From assembly GCA_039619475.1 (NCBI GenBank), contig CM077115.1:138210172-138274171 (forward strand): DNA of 64,000 nt, written 5' to 3'. Every line of letters starts with the position of its first letter. The first letter of the stretch is position 1. Below, in pieces: positions 11,448-23,719 of the stretch. This stretch comes from Icerya purchasi. Its lineage: Eukaryota; Arthropoda; Insecta; Hemiptera; Monophlebidae. A program made the position numbers and the translations under genes. Below the pieces are notes generated by a model, which was given only the letters and a program-made list of their open reading frames with translations, was not told the origin of the DNA and did not search any database.

Positions 11448-11948
11448 GATTATGTTGTTTTTTGTATGGCTTTCTCGACGACGTGAATATAGCCGTCTCA
11501 GTTTCTCTTTTATAGTTTCTCATTCTGAAAAAGAAACAATGAATATTTAAATTTAATTAATGTGAAGTCTATACACAATAAAAAAGACAAATAGCATACC
11601 TAATAGCAATTAACTCACTATATGTTTTACAGTAGATATAGTTTACTACTTTTTTTAAATTTGTCCGTTAAAAACTTATATCTCATAATTACATCACGAC
11701 GAAATTTAATAGTGTAATCGGTAAACGTACATATTAAAAAAGAGTCTTAAAAGACGGAGTGGACAGTCATTTGGTATCGGACATCTTAGCTTTTTTCAAT
11801 GTGTCGGGTTGAAAAATGGCTACATTTGTTTTTTTAATGCACGAAATGATAGCTTGGAATCTTACCCACAACACATTGAAGGTAAGTTGACAGATAAAAA
11901 CTAATAATATGTGCTTTCATTCTCAAAATCAAAGGTATCAGAATTTTT

Positions 11949-12002
11949 GGGGCAAGTTGTTACATGTAATAACTTACCCCAAAAATTTGTAACTACTTGC
12001 CC
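11949..12002. promoter_or_regulatory. Right subterminal palindromic sites of the pogo-like element
   Basis: GGGGCAAGTTGTTACA is followed directly by its near reverse complement TGTAATAACTTACCCC, then GTAACTACTTGCCCC. The arrangement mirrors the left-side cluster and is best read as transposase binding sites. Confidence 0.5.
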
Positions 12003-12372
12003 CATAGCACGACTTTTTAAATAAATTGAAGTCGCCATTAACGGATATCACTAGCAAAAAAAAACGAAAATATTGCAAATTAAAAGTAGGGTATATTAAG
12101 AAAGTTCGAGCATTAAAAAGTCGTGAAAATACAAAAATATACATCAGAAATCGAAGATTTCGTAAAGGAGTTTTTTACTTACTTGGCTGAAATCGAGGCA
12201 CATGCACGCAACCTGTCAGCACGCCACTTGGCGGGACACTGGTCGTTCTTACGTAATGCGCGATGTTATAAGGAATCAAATGAGTCCAATACTATGCACT
12301 AGAGAGTTCTAAATACCGGTAAAAATGCGTGTAATTATTTATCCTTCTAACAACGTGCCCCTCCGTTCCCTG

Positions 12373-12639
12373 CATAACATGCCGCGTAATACGCATCTGT
12401 ACACCAGTACATGCAGACAGCTTAATATTTAAAATCGAAAAAACATGATCTGTGAGAACTTAGAATCCATGAAGGACACGACAAAATCAAAACCAACAAA
12501 CCGTAAACAAAAGAGAACCATTTAAAAAATAGCGAGATAAAGAATGTAACTTAATCTTCAATCTTTGCACCATTCCTTCAACCATTTTTACACCTTTTTC
12601 CACGCACCAATTTTTTCCCCCTCTAGTATATGATTAGGG
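12373..12639. other. Short noncoding stretch
   Basis: No gene or repeat seen. Confidence 0.5.
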
Positions 12640-13165
12640 ATTGTACTTATTTAAATTAATTAAAACTGAGTCGTCAGTGTTATTAATTCGTAGGTTTAAA
12701 CCGCGGGGATAGATGTACTAATTTGTATTACTTTGGTTTCTTGTTAACCGAATTTTTTCCCTGAATGGTAATTTTATGTTATTGACATTACATTCTAATA
12801 ATCTACAATAGAAATAGTACATCTTGGGAGACATTTCGTTGTTTTCCTTTCACACATAATTGATCCAGAGTCGTTTTGCTTCGAGTAGGGAAGTATAAGT
12901 TTTAAACATCTCTTCTGTATTTTGCTAATTTTATTTATTTCCGTCTTCTTAGCCTCACATAATATATTTGAATTCCATATAAAATTCTAGACATTAATAT
13001 TGAATTATGGTATATACGTAGTGTTCGATAGTACCTGCTTTATTTTGTATAAAGCTGGAATTGTCTGTCTTATTTTCGAGTTAAAACTTTGGATGTGTTT
13101 TTTCCAATTCAAGGATTTATCAATATATATATATATATATATACCTAGATATTTAATTACACTGT
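12640..13165 (-). pseudogene. LINE fragment (end of ORF2 after the polymerase)
   Basis: Minus-strand translation gives VIKYLGI, interrupted by a (TA)n expansion, then SLNWKKHI, later KKTEINKISKIQKRCLKLI and, toward the 3' side, NNIKLPFREKIRLTRNQSNT and INNTDDSV. The IKYLGIxID-SLNWKxHI phrase is a hallmark just after the reverse-transcriptase core in many LINEs. Its last third is repeated in the opposite orientation at about 50.2-50.4 kb, which confirms a repeat family. Many stops and frame changes are present. Confidence 0.6.
13119..13142. repeat. (TA)n microsatellite inside a LINE fragment
   Basis: About twelve TA units, expanded within what was the IKYLGI-ID coding phrase. Confidence 0.85.
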
Positions 13166-14689
13166 TTCTTCGGTATTTTCGATTATAAGATACGCATTTA
13201 GCCTTATTAAAATAGCAACGGATATATACGCTGTACTATTATTATTGTGGTAAGATTTTACTCGTTTTAATTTAATCAGTTTACTAATTGAAATAATTTC
13301 ATCTTATTTATAATTTAAAATTACTTGTAAGTGTAGTTAAGAGTTAAAATTCTGCAGCGAGAGATTTTGGTTAGGCCTTTTTTAGTTAATTTTGCGTAAA
13401 ACAAATTAAAAACTATCTTGTGGCAAAAAATTCTCTTCTAAAAAAAAAATGGGTAACTAAAAATTTCTTGCTTTAACTTCACCGTGTACTTGAAACTAAT
13501 TTTATATTGTAAACAACTTGAAACTAAATAATTTACAATTATAAACAATTTAAAATTATTCTAAATTATTTACACGTACTACTTAGAAGTGAGTTTAAAT
13601 TAAATCGTTTTAATTAGTATATTAATTAAACTAAAAACGGAACGAATGAATTAGCGCCGCTTAATTATGGTCTTATTATTGAAGTAAAACTACGGGGGCA
13701 GAGAACTGTACTTTGCCTTACCACGATACCTTCGCATAAACTTTCTTAGAATAATTGAACATTAGCATTATTGAACATTTATTATTATAAAATGTTTAAA
13801 AGTATGAAAGGCCAGTATTCAATTTAAGTAATCACGGAAAACTTTTCACTTTTTCTCTATTAATAAAATTTAACGATGAAATGAAATCGATCATTCGATG
13901 CGGCAGTCGTTCATTTTGACAATAGCAGCCGATATTGCATTGCAATTGAAGAGTTTTTTTATTATTTCGCGATTGCAACTTTTTCGTTTAAAATTGTTTT
14001 GTATTAGTTGAAGATTTATCGTATGAAATGATTTTGCATTAAATTACTTTTTGAACCTTCCGGTGTTCACTTAATAAACTAGATCGACGCTTTTCCAGTT
14101 TACCGTGAGTTACGGAAAATTGATCCGTAATTATCGTGATTTTTCTTACTTCTTTGTTATTCATTCTGCTTTGTTACATTATTTTATTTTTTATTCCTTT
14201 TTTTTTTTTTTTTTAGAAGAGGGTGTACAGTTTGTTTTATTTGTATTTTTTCGCTTTTTTAATCTGCGTTGTCCATATCTGATGATATGTCTCTAACACT
14301 TGTAATCGCATTAACAGTGAAAATCTTAAAGATAATAAATAAAAAATAAATAAACGCTATCTCCTTTGTTTTTCAAAGCAGTTTAGTTTAATTTGGATTT
14401 AGTTCATTTTCAGAAAAATGTCCAATATGTAAAAATATGTGACATGTATTCGCATTAATATTTTTATAGCAGATGAGGAAATGCGATCTTTTTTTAAAAA
14501 AACTTTTGACGCAGTGATATTATGACTTCTTGAGCAGTAAGTTATTTTTTAGCGAGAGCCTCTTTTGTAATTTTAGGCGACTCGCTTAAATTTATATTAA
14601 AACATTATCATTAGAGATGAATTAAACCAAACTTAAACTTACACGGAGAGAAGCGTATAAGTGTACTTGTTATGCGCCCTTTTTGTGTA
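13166..14689. other. Noncoding stretch
   Basis: AT-rich with a T run near 14199-14214. No gene or transposon coding sequence was found. Confidence 0.5.
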
Positions 14690-15579
14690 TTACGTCATTG
14701 CCAGGTTTGTCTGGTCGGAGTGGGGTATTTACCACTGCGCGCCCGGTGTGTATAGGCACACGTGGTCAAAGCGATAATGGCACATTGTGTGAGTGCTTTT
14801 GAACGCCGTTTGATGAATATTAAGATTCGTCATCAGTTCAGGGCGGCGCAAAGCGCTGCTCGTAATGTGTAAAGCCTATTTGGACAGTGTCGACTGAGAT
14901 CTTATGTGCGAGATCGGTGGGATGTTATCTAGTTCGAAAAAAGGCGGCACTCTATTCGTAGGCAATTTGTTATTATGGACAGTATAGTACTTCAACCGGG
15001 GTTGATAGTGTCTGTAACAGCTTGATAGCGGGCTAGACACGATTCTGATGGAATGAAATAGTGAGAGTGAGCCACCTCTAAAAGAGAGCAACTTACGAAT
15101 GCATTCTCGATGTCTGGATGTGCATAGAGATGTGGTTGGTACTGACCAGGCATGTGCATCCGAATCCCAGGCCTTGTGACTCTGCAGTCGCCTGCTCTAC
15201 TAGTAGCATTAAAATCCATAGAACCTCTGGTAGATTGTCTGGAAAATCGGGGAGGTAAACTGCTGCTTTCCCACGAAGCTGGCAAGCACATTCAAAGTAC
15301 TTCTATGACAGAGGTCAATTCGTCCGTAATGGTTAAGGTCTTTGCCAGAACCCGCGACGTGTACCAATAGAAGGCGCATGTGAACGATCTAAAGTGATGT
15401 ACATTCCGGGTAGTGGAAGGCAGCGTAACGGGGGCAGTATAGACACTATGTATGTTCAACGGTTGTCTAGCGGTGAGACATTTATTTTCTGGAGGGTTGC
15501 CGAAAGTGTACGCCTCACTTTATAGCTCCAAATAATACAGATCAATAAAAGTCTTCTACCGGTAATGGGAAAACAGTTG
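14690..15579. other. GC-richer segment of unknown nature, possibly LINE 5' or internal sequence
   Basis: Base composition is clearly less AT-rich than the flanks. Short open frames at 14992-15291 (-) and 15152-15370 (+) overlap each other and match nothing I recognise. The segment directly precedes, in the same direction, the RNase H and C-terminal part of an I-like LINE, so it may be older sequence of that element. That is a guess from position and composition. Confidence 0.3.
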
Positions 15580-16110
15580 TAGGGATTTATATTTACACAG
15601 ATGGTTCTAAGGTGATATCAACAAATGGCCCGGTTGGTTCAGCTTTTATTTTTGACCCTAACCTGATACAAATACTTAAGGGAAGCTTCAATATATATGG
15701 CGGAATTGTTTGCTAATTCCTACAGGTGCTCCTATCGGACATGTACGTAAGTATATCATCACCATATGTCGCCTGTTTATGGGACATGCCTTAGTAGGTG
15801 TCAATTTTACTGACCAAAATTATGGTGTCTACTGTGATTCTCACCAGTTTTTCAATATTAACGAGGGTATTAGTTATTTGTTTTTTAATTGTAACAAATA
15901 CAAGCATGCTACAGATCGTTTTTTCAATGTGTTAATCTCCCTGGGATGTCTTCCCCCATATAATGTTTCTTACCTATTATCTCGTACCGATGTTGTTGTA
16001 GTGGTTTTGTTCAAATTTATTATTAGGTAACTGTTACCCACCGCTTTGCCCGTGTATTCATACCCATTTAAATCTGTACTTGGAAATTCATAAAATTTTT
16101 TTTGTTTTAT
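15580..16110 (+). pseudogene. I-like LINE fragment: RNase H start and C-terminal region
   Basis: Translation from about 15588 reads IYIYTDGSK, then GPVGSAFIFDP, the first strand and acidic residue of RNase H as in I-type LINEs. After a stop and frame change the segment at 15710-16030 contains CRLFMGHALVGV, EGISYLFFNCNKYKHATDRF and LISLGCLPPYNVSYLLSRTD. This is the pattern of the I-clade C-terminus (RLRxGHxxL, HLFFECPLY, RFL). The middle of RNase H is missing. The order RNase H then C-terminal region on the + strand is consistent with one decayed insertion. Confidence 0.65.
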
Positions 16111-16139
16111 CTGGAATTGTATTTATGTAAAGATTCTTT

Positions 16140-16490
16140 CTCTCTATTGCGGGAAACATGTTTATCCCCGCCTAACAAAAAATGGCCTTCACGTTTCACG
16201 TTTAGCTGAAGATTATCGATCTTTTTATAATCTATCTGTCATGATCTAACAATCAACTAAACAGCACACACAGCCATCATTTTGAAGAGGCCGAGTTATT
16301 CACACGGTGATCTCCCGTAATTACACTTGTATCTTTCATGTTGCATTCTCTGTAAAAAAGTAATAGAGAACACTATATTTTTTTTTTAAACTCCTCGCAG
16401 TGAGTACGGCAGCTAGGCTAGAAGCGCGATCATGTCATCCTGGAGGTTTGATGATTTCAGTATAGATAGTTTTGGAGTCTATCGATGTGG
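16140..16490 (+). repeat. Unnamed dispersed repeat, copy 1
   Basis: Very similar, in opposite orientation, to 40.63-41.08 kb. Shared blocks include AACATGTTTATC, CACGTTTCACGTTTA, GATTATCGATC, CAGCCATCATTTTGAAGAGG, ATTCACACGG and AGAAGCGCGATCATGTCAT. There is no coding potential. It is probably a non-autonomous transposable element of unknown class. Confidence 0.65.
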
Positions 16491-19339
16491 TAGGTGGACG
16501 ATTTGGACCGGGGTAGCAGCCAATTTTTTCGGTTCTTAATCTTTTTATATATAACCTTTTTATATATATGTATTTTTTTTTTACTTACGAAAAATTTGAA
16601 TGATTAAACCAAAGGAAACCAAAAAAAAATGTGTGCATATCCACCTATTCCTTCTTTATTTAGAAATAGAAAAAAAAAAAATTACATATGTATATCAATT
16701 ATAAGTTGCGCTATATTTTTATCTAATTAAAATATTTTTTTTTACATAAAATTCTAACACTTTCTTTTAAAATTTTTTACATAGTCTACTTTTATTCTAT
16801 TCTAAGTGAAATTGTTTAGAGTAGTCGATGTAATAGGCGTCTTTTTTTAATATAGCCTTTTTACAAAATTAAAAAAAATTTTTTTTCTTATTAAGATAAA
16901 TAATAAATTGCAATATTTTTGCGACTGAAATGTAAAAATGTCACTCACCGCACAAATGTGAATATTTTCATTCAATATTACCAAAAGTTGCGAAAATACC
17001 GAGCACACATTAAAAACGAATGCACACGAATAATATGCGAGTAACGGACGGGCGGTACATGCGAACATGGGTTATCAAGCGCGATGTCAGAATTAAGTAA
17101 TACAAATAGTGAATAAAAAAATTCAATAAAGACAAAAATTAAAGAACAGCGATTTTGCAATTAGATAATTTATAACTGTTGACAGAAAAGACTGGGTTTT
17201 AAATGATTTAAAATCGTGAACATAATGAACCACATTTATTGAAGAGAAAATACGAATAGGTCTGAATAACTCGGAACACGAAAAACATTCAAAAAATGGT
17301 TGATGAAATTTTTTACAAATGGCCTAACTAAGAAAAGAAAAAAACAACCATGTCAATACATATATATGTGTGTGTATCTTTTCCGATCGCGAAGTCAAAA
17401 TTCGAACAAATACGTAAATTATAATTCAAATAGAAAATGAGAATCAGACATAAAAATGTTCGCTTTTTATCGGCCGGGTTCAAATATATTAATAATCGCT
17501 ATAATACGTACTTACCAGTCGCATTGCTCGAACTTATTTGCACATATTCTAGCTGTGCAGAATAGGTAGCGCTCTTGGCAACTGTTATACGCAACGCGAG
17601 TTACGTTACTTGTTATGTATTAATAGATTTGTGAAATTAGTACGAAGACTAGGAAACAGAACGTAAAGACCTCATAATGGAAAGAGTAACACTGCAAATG
17701 AACGAATTAACGAAGAGAGAATTAATATTAACAGGGAAGAGTCTCGTTCCGAGTTTTCCAATTAACAGCAAAATGCGGAAACATATACGGGGAGTTGGTG
17801 AAAAAGTTATATTAAATGCGACGCTTCGGGTGAACTATCCCTAACGACTTAGACGACGTTGTAAACAGACGAAATATGAAACAGTAGTTTGCCGAGCTTG
17901 TTAGCAATATTTTGCAAGTATGCAATTTGAAATTAGAGGGAAGTACGATGTGAGAATCAAACTCACTGCGCCAAAGTCAATAGACAGCCGCTACGAGGAA
18001 TGTGTATATTGTTTTGTCCTTTCGTTTCATGTTAGAACAAAAGAAATATTTGGCAGTTCAAATGAGCGCATCGTTATTCGTTTAGTTCAATGAAATTAGA
18101 ACTGCTGTAGTGTAAAGAACTATGTACTGGTTAGTGCTAATTGTAGAAGTTTTCTATTAATGAATATATTTTTATTACTTGTCGCGATTCAAATTTGAAA
18201 TTTATGTTTACAAGTTATAATTGCAGCGCTACTTCCTTTTTATTCTTTTATACATTTTACTTTCATATTCACAGTTTTTTTGATTTTGTTTCAGTGTATT
18301 GTTTTCGGTAATTTTGTTTTTTACTTCACTATATAAGCGAGACTGTGCTATAAAAATCTTTCGAGAGCGATATGTTTTTTAATCGCTTTCTATATTATTC
18401 TGAAAGAAACGCACGGAAAAATTCCAGTCTATCTTATTGAAATAAACGTCCGTGAAGAGTCCCCCTTTACTATGCAAACAAGAAAGTATCCTCCTTCTTA
18501 TTCTCACAGCGTCATTGTTTATTTTTCTAAGGAAATCATCGAATTAAGCAAAAACCTTATACGAATTTGTCAGAATCGTCAGTTTAAAATACATATGTAA
18601 GTGCTATTTAAAAAAATTCCCGAAGACATTTGAATGTTTTTGCTAGATATACGTTGAGAGAGCGTTAATTAAAGGATAGGATTAGTTTTTTCTAAACGTC
18701 GGATTTGTTATAATCACTGGGATGACCACCACCCCGTATTTGTTAGATTTTTCATCAAAACACACTTTTCCCGATATTACCTTTTTTTTTTTTTTGGTTT
18801 TTTTTGTTTTCTGTTTTATTTTAACGCTTGGAGGTAAAACAGGGAAAAAATAATCTAAGAAAACTAACATTTTGGAATCATTGTGCGTTGAATAAAACCA
18901 GGTGGTCGATTTTAAAAGTTTGCAATTCTTTCGTTTCAGTGTGAAATTATCTAAAGTTGTTGTAACAACACGATCGTTATATTCAATTTGTAAAACTCAA
19001 GAATATCGCTAAAATTAATATAAATTTTGAAATCCATTTTCACTCACTACCTAGGCGGTATTTTTAGTGAACTCGCATGGCAGAGGAAATATTTACGAGC
19101 AGCAGATTTAAAAATGGGGACTTTGATCAGTCGAAGATGTTTGAAATGATCTGCGCGTTGTGAAGAAATCTAGGAAATCAGTTTTCGAAAAACAAATATG
19201 AAAGCAGTTTGAAAACGTTTGATCATGTACATACATACATATATATATACATATATATATATTGATACGGATTTGGTACGCGTTTCGCTATCTCTTGACG
19301 ACGTTTGAGTTACAAATTGATCTTTGATTGTCCATCTAT
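16491..19339. other. Long noncoding stretch
   Basis: AT-rich throughout, with A/T runs and a (TATA)n patch near 17358 and 19236-19262. A few TTTCAG-like 3' splice sites occur (for example about 18294 and 18939), but none opens into a convincing coding segment. No transposon coding sequence found. Confidence 0.5.
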
Positions 19340-20085
19340 TCACGATCTTTCAAACGTCGTGCTAGGTTGCATCGCCGCTTTGTCGTGTTAAGAATGCTTA
19401 GTCGGCAAAAACCGAAAATCCCCAATTCGGTTGCCGGTCCGGTCGCTCGAACGGTCGCATCGGAGTAGAGACGCGTTAGTGTCTGAATGGTAGTGGTCGA
19501 GGGCTCTGACAGGGACTTGTGCTTGCGGCGAAAGCGCGGGATACTGTGTGTGTCGAGTAACGTTGAGCTGCAGGCAGACTGAAAAATCCCGCCAAAAGCC
19601 GGGCAGGGGGGTATGTGCGGTGATCTAGGCAGAAGTGTTCTTCTTAAAGCTTCTGCGTAGCCTTTGTTACCGTCGCACTAAGCACGATGTTCGATCTGTT
19701 GCTTTGCTGTGCTAGTCGTCGTTGTCGTCGCGGATGCAACGTTTATTTAGTCTGTTGGTACCGTTTTGTGCACCGTAAATTGCCATGTCGTGAATATAAC
19801 CGTTTTTTGTTTAAAATTTACCATGCAAATTTGTTCCAATTTATTAATTCGTACGTGCCATCGTAGTCAATTTTTAATCCGGTTTTATTGTTTTGTTGAA
19901 TATACGTTTTTTTTTTTTTTTTGATAAAAAGTGTAGTTCGTTGGACACGTGGTGTGAAATCTTTGTGATATCTCTCTAACGTGGAAAGACCGACCGCTGC
20001 TGTTGAGAGGCTTATCCTAGTGCAACACTACGAGTGTTGCTGTTATTTTTTTTTATTATTTATTATCATTATCTGTTCGAGACAA
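19340..20085 (+). promoter_or_regulatory. GC-richer island; candidate promoter and first noncoding exon
   Basis: From about 19.34 to 19.76 kb the sequence becomes markedly richer in G+C and in CpG than anything for many kb around it, as insect promoters and 5' untranslated exons often are. It ends at CAA|GTGAGTTT with the donor at 20086. A 59-codon reading frame (19687-19866, starting MFDLLLCCASRRC) and shorter ones look like upstream ORFs rather than a protein. No clear TATA box. Direction is inferred from the donor site. Confidence 0.4.
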
Positions 20086-21297
20086 GTGAGTTTCTAATAA
20101 TATATACATATGTATATGTATGTATATATATACTGCTCTTTTGGTTGTTTTTTTTTTGACTTCTTATTGAAAGCTTTAATTTTTGAAAGAAAGATGATCT
20201 GAATAAAATGTAAACGTTTCTAATAAACTTACAAAGTAAACTTTGTTAATAGTAGTATGTAGTCGATATTTCCAATAAAAACTTCAGGTCCACTTTTACG
20301 ATATTTTTAATCTGCTAAATGAATTTTGTATTCTTAAGTTATTTTTCGAATTCTGTCGTTTTCGTTTCTAGATTCTTCAGTATTTTAACGGTACATTCCT
20401 CACTTCGTATGCAGCCTATTCTCCCCATTTAACTTTTTTTTTTCATCTTTTTGAATTTCAGCCGTAGAATTTTCCTACGATTATTCTTCGTATCAGCTGT
20501 AGAGTACTCATAGCACTCATTAACTTTATTATCGTATTGTTGTTGATATTTAAACGTGCAGGTCTTATTCAGATTCAGACACTTGAATATATTGCGTTTA
20601 CCTGATATAGTACACAGTCGTAAACTACAGCAAAACTCCTTTAATTTTTATTTACATATTAATGTAAATTTTATTATCTTCCGTTCTATTTAATACTTTG
20701 AAACGCTTCAAAATCTATCTAATATCTTAAAAAATTTGCTACTTCATTCTCCGACAATCGAATCGCGATGTATACTCACGTCTTTGGTTTTTATCTTGTA
20801 TAACTGAACACCGCAACAATTTAACCTTTGCTCAGTCTTTTCTTCAAAAGAGTCTTTATCGAAATATAAGTGCAATCCGCATAAAATTAATTTTATTTTT
20901 TAACTTTAAAACTTGTTATACTTCTGATGTTTTATTTAATCACGTTAATTTAACAGAACCATTAAAAATATAATAAACTTTTAATAAAACTGAAATAAGA
21001 ATTCTGAAATAATAAATTATGCATTCTGAAAAAACGATTAATAAATTACGAGTATTAATGAATGAAATGATGAATACAAAATTAAAAACGTCAAGTGCCT
21101 TAGTAACAGTAATATCAGCCAGTAATAACTACGCGTTGTCTAGAAAAAACCCGCAGGCCAAAAATAATAGTAGAATTTAAATTATTTTAAAATACATATA
21201 TGTATATTTTCTCACCTGATATATACAGAAGCCTGTGATCATAAGCGAGTCCGAATTATTTATCAATCGATCTACACTACAGGAAGACTAGTGTGTA
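20086..21297. other. Noncoding stretch
   Basis: Begins with a splice-donor-like GTGAGTTT and continues as AT-rich sequence with no recognised feature. It would be intron if the preceding exon call is right. Confidence 0.45.
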
Positions 21298-21983
21298 CAG
21301 GCCCGGATTAAGTGTTTGATAGATCCGGGGCTACGGAAATATTAGAGGCCCTTTTCGAAAGTGACAAAATTATCAGTTTTATAGAATAACTAAATTTTCT
21401 TTAATTTAATTTAATTATATTATTTTGAATTCACGAATTAACATATAATTATTAATGTAAACAAAACTAAATACCATATAGACAATGGGTAGAATTTTCA
21501 ATGCCAAAAAAAAAGAATATATATACATATATATATACATATAATTTTAAATAATGAATTTTTCAGAAAATTTTAACTAAAGATTTGCATAAACGGATAG
21601 TGTGTGTGCGTGTGTTGCACGTGTACACACGTACACACATTCATACAGACATTTCCTAAAAACGTAGATTTCGACTCGTTAGACCTTAAAACAAATTTCT
21701 GGTACGTTTTTACGAAACTCGAAATTTTACTATTACGAAGTTTCCTTCTGTAGGAGGAAATAAAAATGGATACAAAATTATTAACAAATAAATGTATTCA
21801 AAAATATACTTGCTCCTGTAAAGTTAATTTTATTTATTTAAAAAAAAGTTGATGTATATGACAAATGAAGATTAATTTTTTATTACATGTCGGAAGTGGG
21901 TGTCTTTTGAGGACCCCTTTATATACGCGGGGCCCGGGGCTGCAGTCCCCCCACCCCATAGACTCCCCCTAAATCCAGACCTG
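21298..21983. mobile_element. Non-autonomous hAT transposon, 686 bp
   Basis: The ends read CAGGCCCGGATTAAG (left) and, inverted, CAGGTCTGGATTTAG (right), followed inward by G/C-rich blocks (GGGGC..GGCCC) typical of one large hAT group. A perfect 8-bp target duplication AGTGTGTA flanks the element at 21290-21297 and 21984-21991. The interior is AT-rich with no transposase coding sequence, so the element depends on a transposase elsewhere. An intact duplication suggests a fairly recent insertion. Confidence 0.85.
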
Positions 21984-23539
21984 AGTGTGTACAATACAAC
22001 ATATATTTTTTCTTCTCTTTTCTGGTTAAAAACGGACTATTCCCGAAAATGTTTCTGGCACATTTTATTTGTATTTGTTAATATCATTCTTATTTACATT
22101 TAGCAATTGTTCCGTGTGCTTTTATTGTTACCCTCCAGTCTTTTATTTCAAATTCTTCGCCATAGAAAAGGCAACACTTCAGTTTACTTTCTTTTTTTAA
22201 ATTTTTATTTGCTCTCAGAATAAATCAAAACATTTTCTCGTATTCTTTTGTTTATTATTACCCGTTAAATAATCTTTTTATCGAATTCAACGCGCTATTG
22301 GATAATTTTTCCTTACTAAAATATAACAGACTTTTTTATTTTTCTAATACCGAAAGATGTTTCAGGACAGGCGGGGTTTGGTCGCTGAAATGCTGCACGA
22401 AGACAACCGGAAGACAGAAGCTGAAGTTCACTTTCTTATATATTAAAAACTATACAGGTATCGTGTGAGGAATATGTAGGCACCTTTTTTTTGCTGTTTG
22501 TTTACTTTTTTATCGGACCTGTTTTTATTGATCTTACATATATACTCGTATGTATACCTTTTGTTTTTCGTTTGAAGAGTTCAAAAATATTTTTCTCATC
22601 TTCCTTCTTCACTATTGGTCGGCTTTTTCTGAATTTATTTCGTTTCGTTTTTTTATTTGCACTTTGACTAACACCGCCTTTGCTCTTTCCCAATTGGCTT
22701 TCAGTGACCGTTGCTCCGATTTGTTTTTCACGTATAGCGCGGTTTTTTCCTTACTGTCTGCAATAAACGGAATTTCGCTTCTCCCGTTTCCTTTTCATCA
22801 TTTATTTCGTGATCCGTGTATTAAACTACATTTTTTTTTTCTTTCTTTCTCCTTAAATTTTCTTAGCTGCGGCAGGAAAAATTTTCCTGCTTTCCCTAAT
22901 CCTTCTCCAATCAGATCGTTAACACTTTTCTACGTCACGTTTAATGGTTGAACAAAAAACATTTCGCCTAGTATTACAGCGTATTTTTTACCGTATGTTG
23001 TTGTTTTTTTTTGTTTTTTAATTGAATTTTACGATTATTTTTATATTTACAACATAGTATTAATTTTTTTTTTTTTCTGTCAAAGGAAAATGACTCCAAT
23101 GACTGCATTTTCCTAATCCGCATGAAGAAATTTATTCGTTACATAGGTAATTTTGATTTTCTATAGCCGGCATATGCTTTTGAATTAAATGTTCAATATA
23201 AAAATACGTAGAATGGTGGACAGATAAAACAACATTTTAGGCTGACAGGACATCCAAACTTCACCTTTCTCACTGGCTAAAAGCTCTTCTCCTCTCTTAG
23301 CTGACCGAATGTTTCTTTGTTACTACATCATCGGTGATTTCTTGCTCAGTATTTGTGTCTAAAATATTTTCCTCACTGACATTAAATATCACATTTCCAT
23401 CGTAACAATCGCTATTCAGATTATTTGTATCCGCTAACACCTTTTCAAAATCTTTTCATCTTCACGGTCCAATGAAATACGATCATATTTTCCGTTTTAT
23501 ATAGAAAATTAAGTTTGTATATATACATATATACACCGA
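21984..23539. other. Noncoding stretch with a few open segments
   Basis: A short segment at 22366-22430 is GC-richer, preceded by TTTCAG and open as DRRGLVAEMLHEDNRKTEAE. A 133-codon frame at 22550-22951 (+) is hydrophobic and Phe/Leu-rich, which AT-rich DNA gives by chance. The opposite strand at 22502-22760 reads as a basic Lys/Arg-rich peptide. None can be identified. Confidence 0.4.
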
Positions 23540-23719
23540 GTATATAGAGGGGGGTTTTAGGGGGTTTGAACCCCCCTCCTTAGCTCACGCAAAAGGCCGA
23601 ATATTAACCGAATACACTATCGTAGTGTATGACTGCGCGTTGTCGCTTTGTATTGGATTTAAAATAGTTCGAATCTTTTTATGTCTTTATTCAGGTTACT
23701 AAGCTTATTTGTCAAAAGG

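Larger units (their letters stand above)
10772..12372. mobile_element. Pogo-like DNA transposon, about 1.6 kb, non-functional
   Basis: Inverted ends share GGGCACGTTGTTA exactly (left 10784-10796; right reverse complement of 12348-12360) and more loosely extend about 12 bases outward, the right end then beginning CAG as in many Tc1/mariner/pogo ends. A DDE transposase fragment of the pogo/jerky type lies inside on the minus strand. Near both ends are palindromes built on GGGGCA-GTTGTTACA. A clean TA duplication is not visible, so the outer limits are uncertain by about 15 bases. Confidence 0.65.

Noticed and set aside
14992..15370. Overlapping frames on both strands near 15.2 kb (99 and 72 codons)
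   Set aside because: They overlap in antisense, at most one could be real, and neither matches a family; better kept as an unexplained GC-richer segment.
22550..22951. 133-codon + strand open frame, hydrophobic
   Set aside because: Phe/Leu/Ser-rich composition is what T-rich DNA yields by chance; no domain and no start or splice context.
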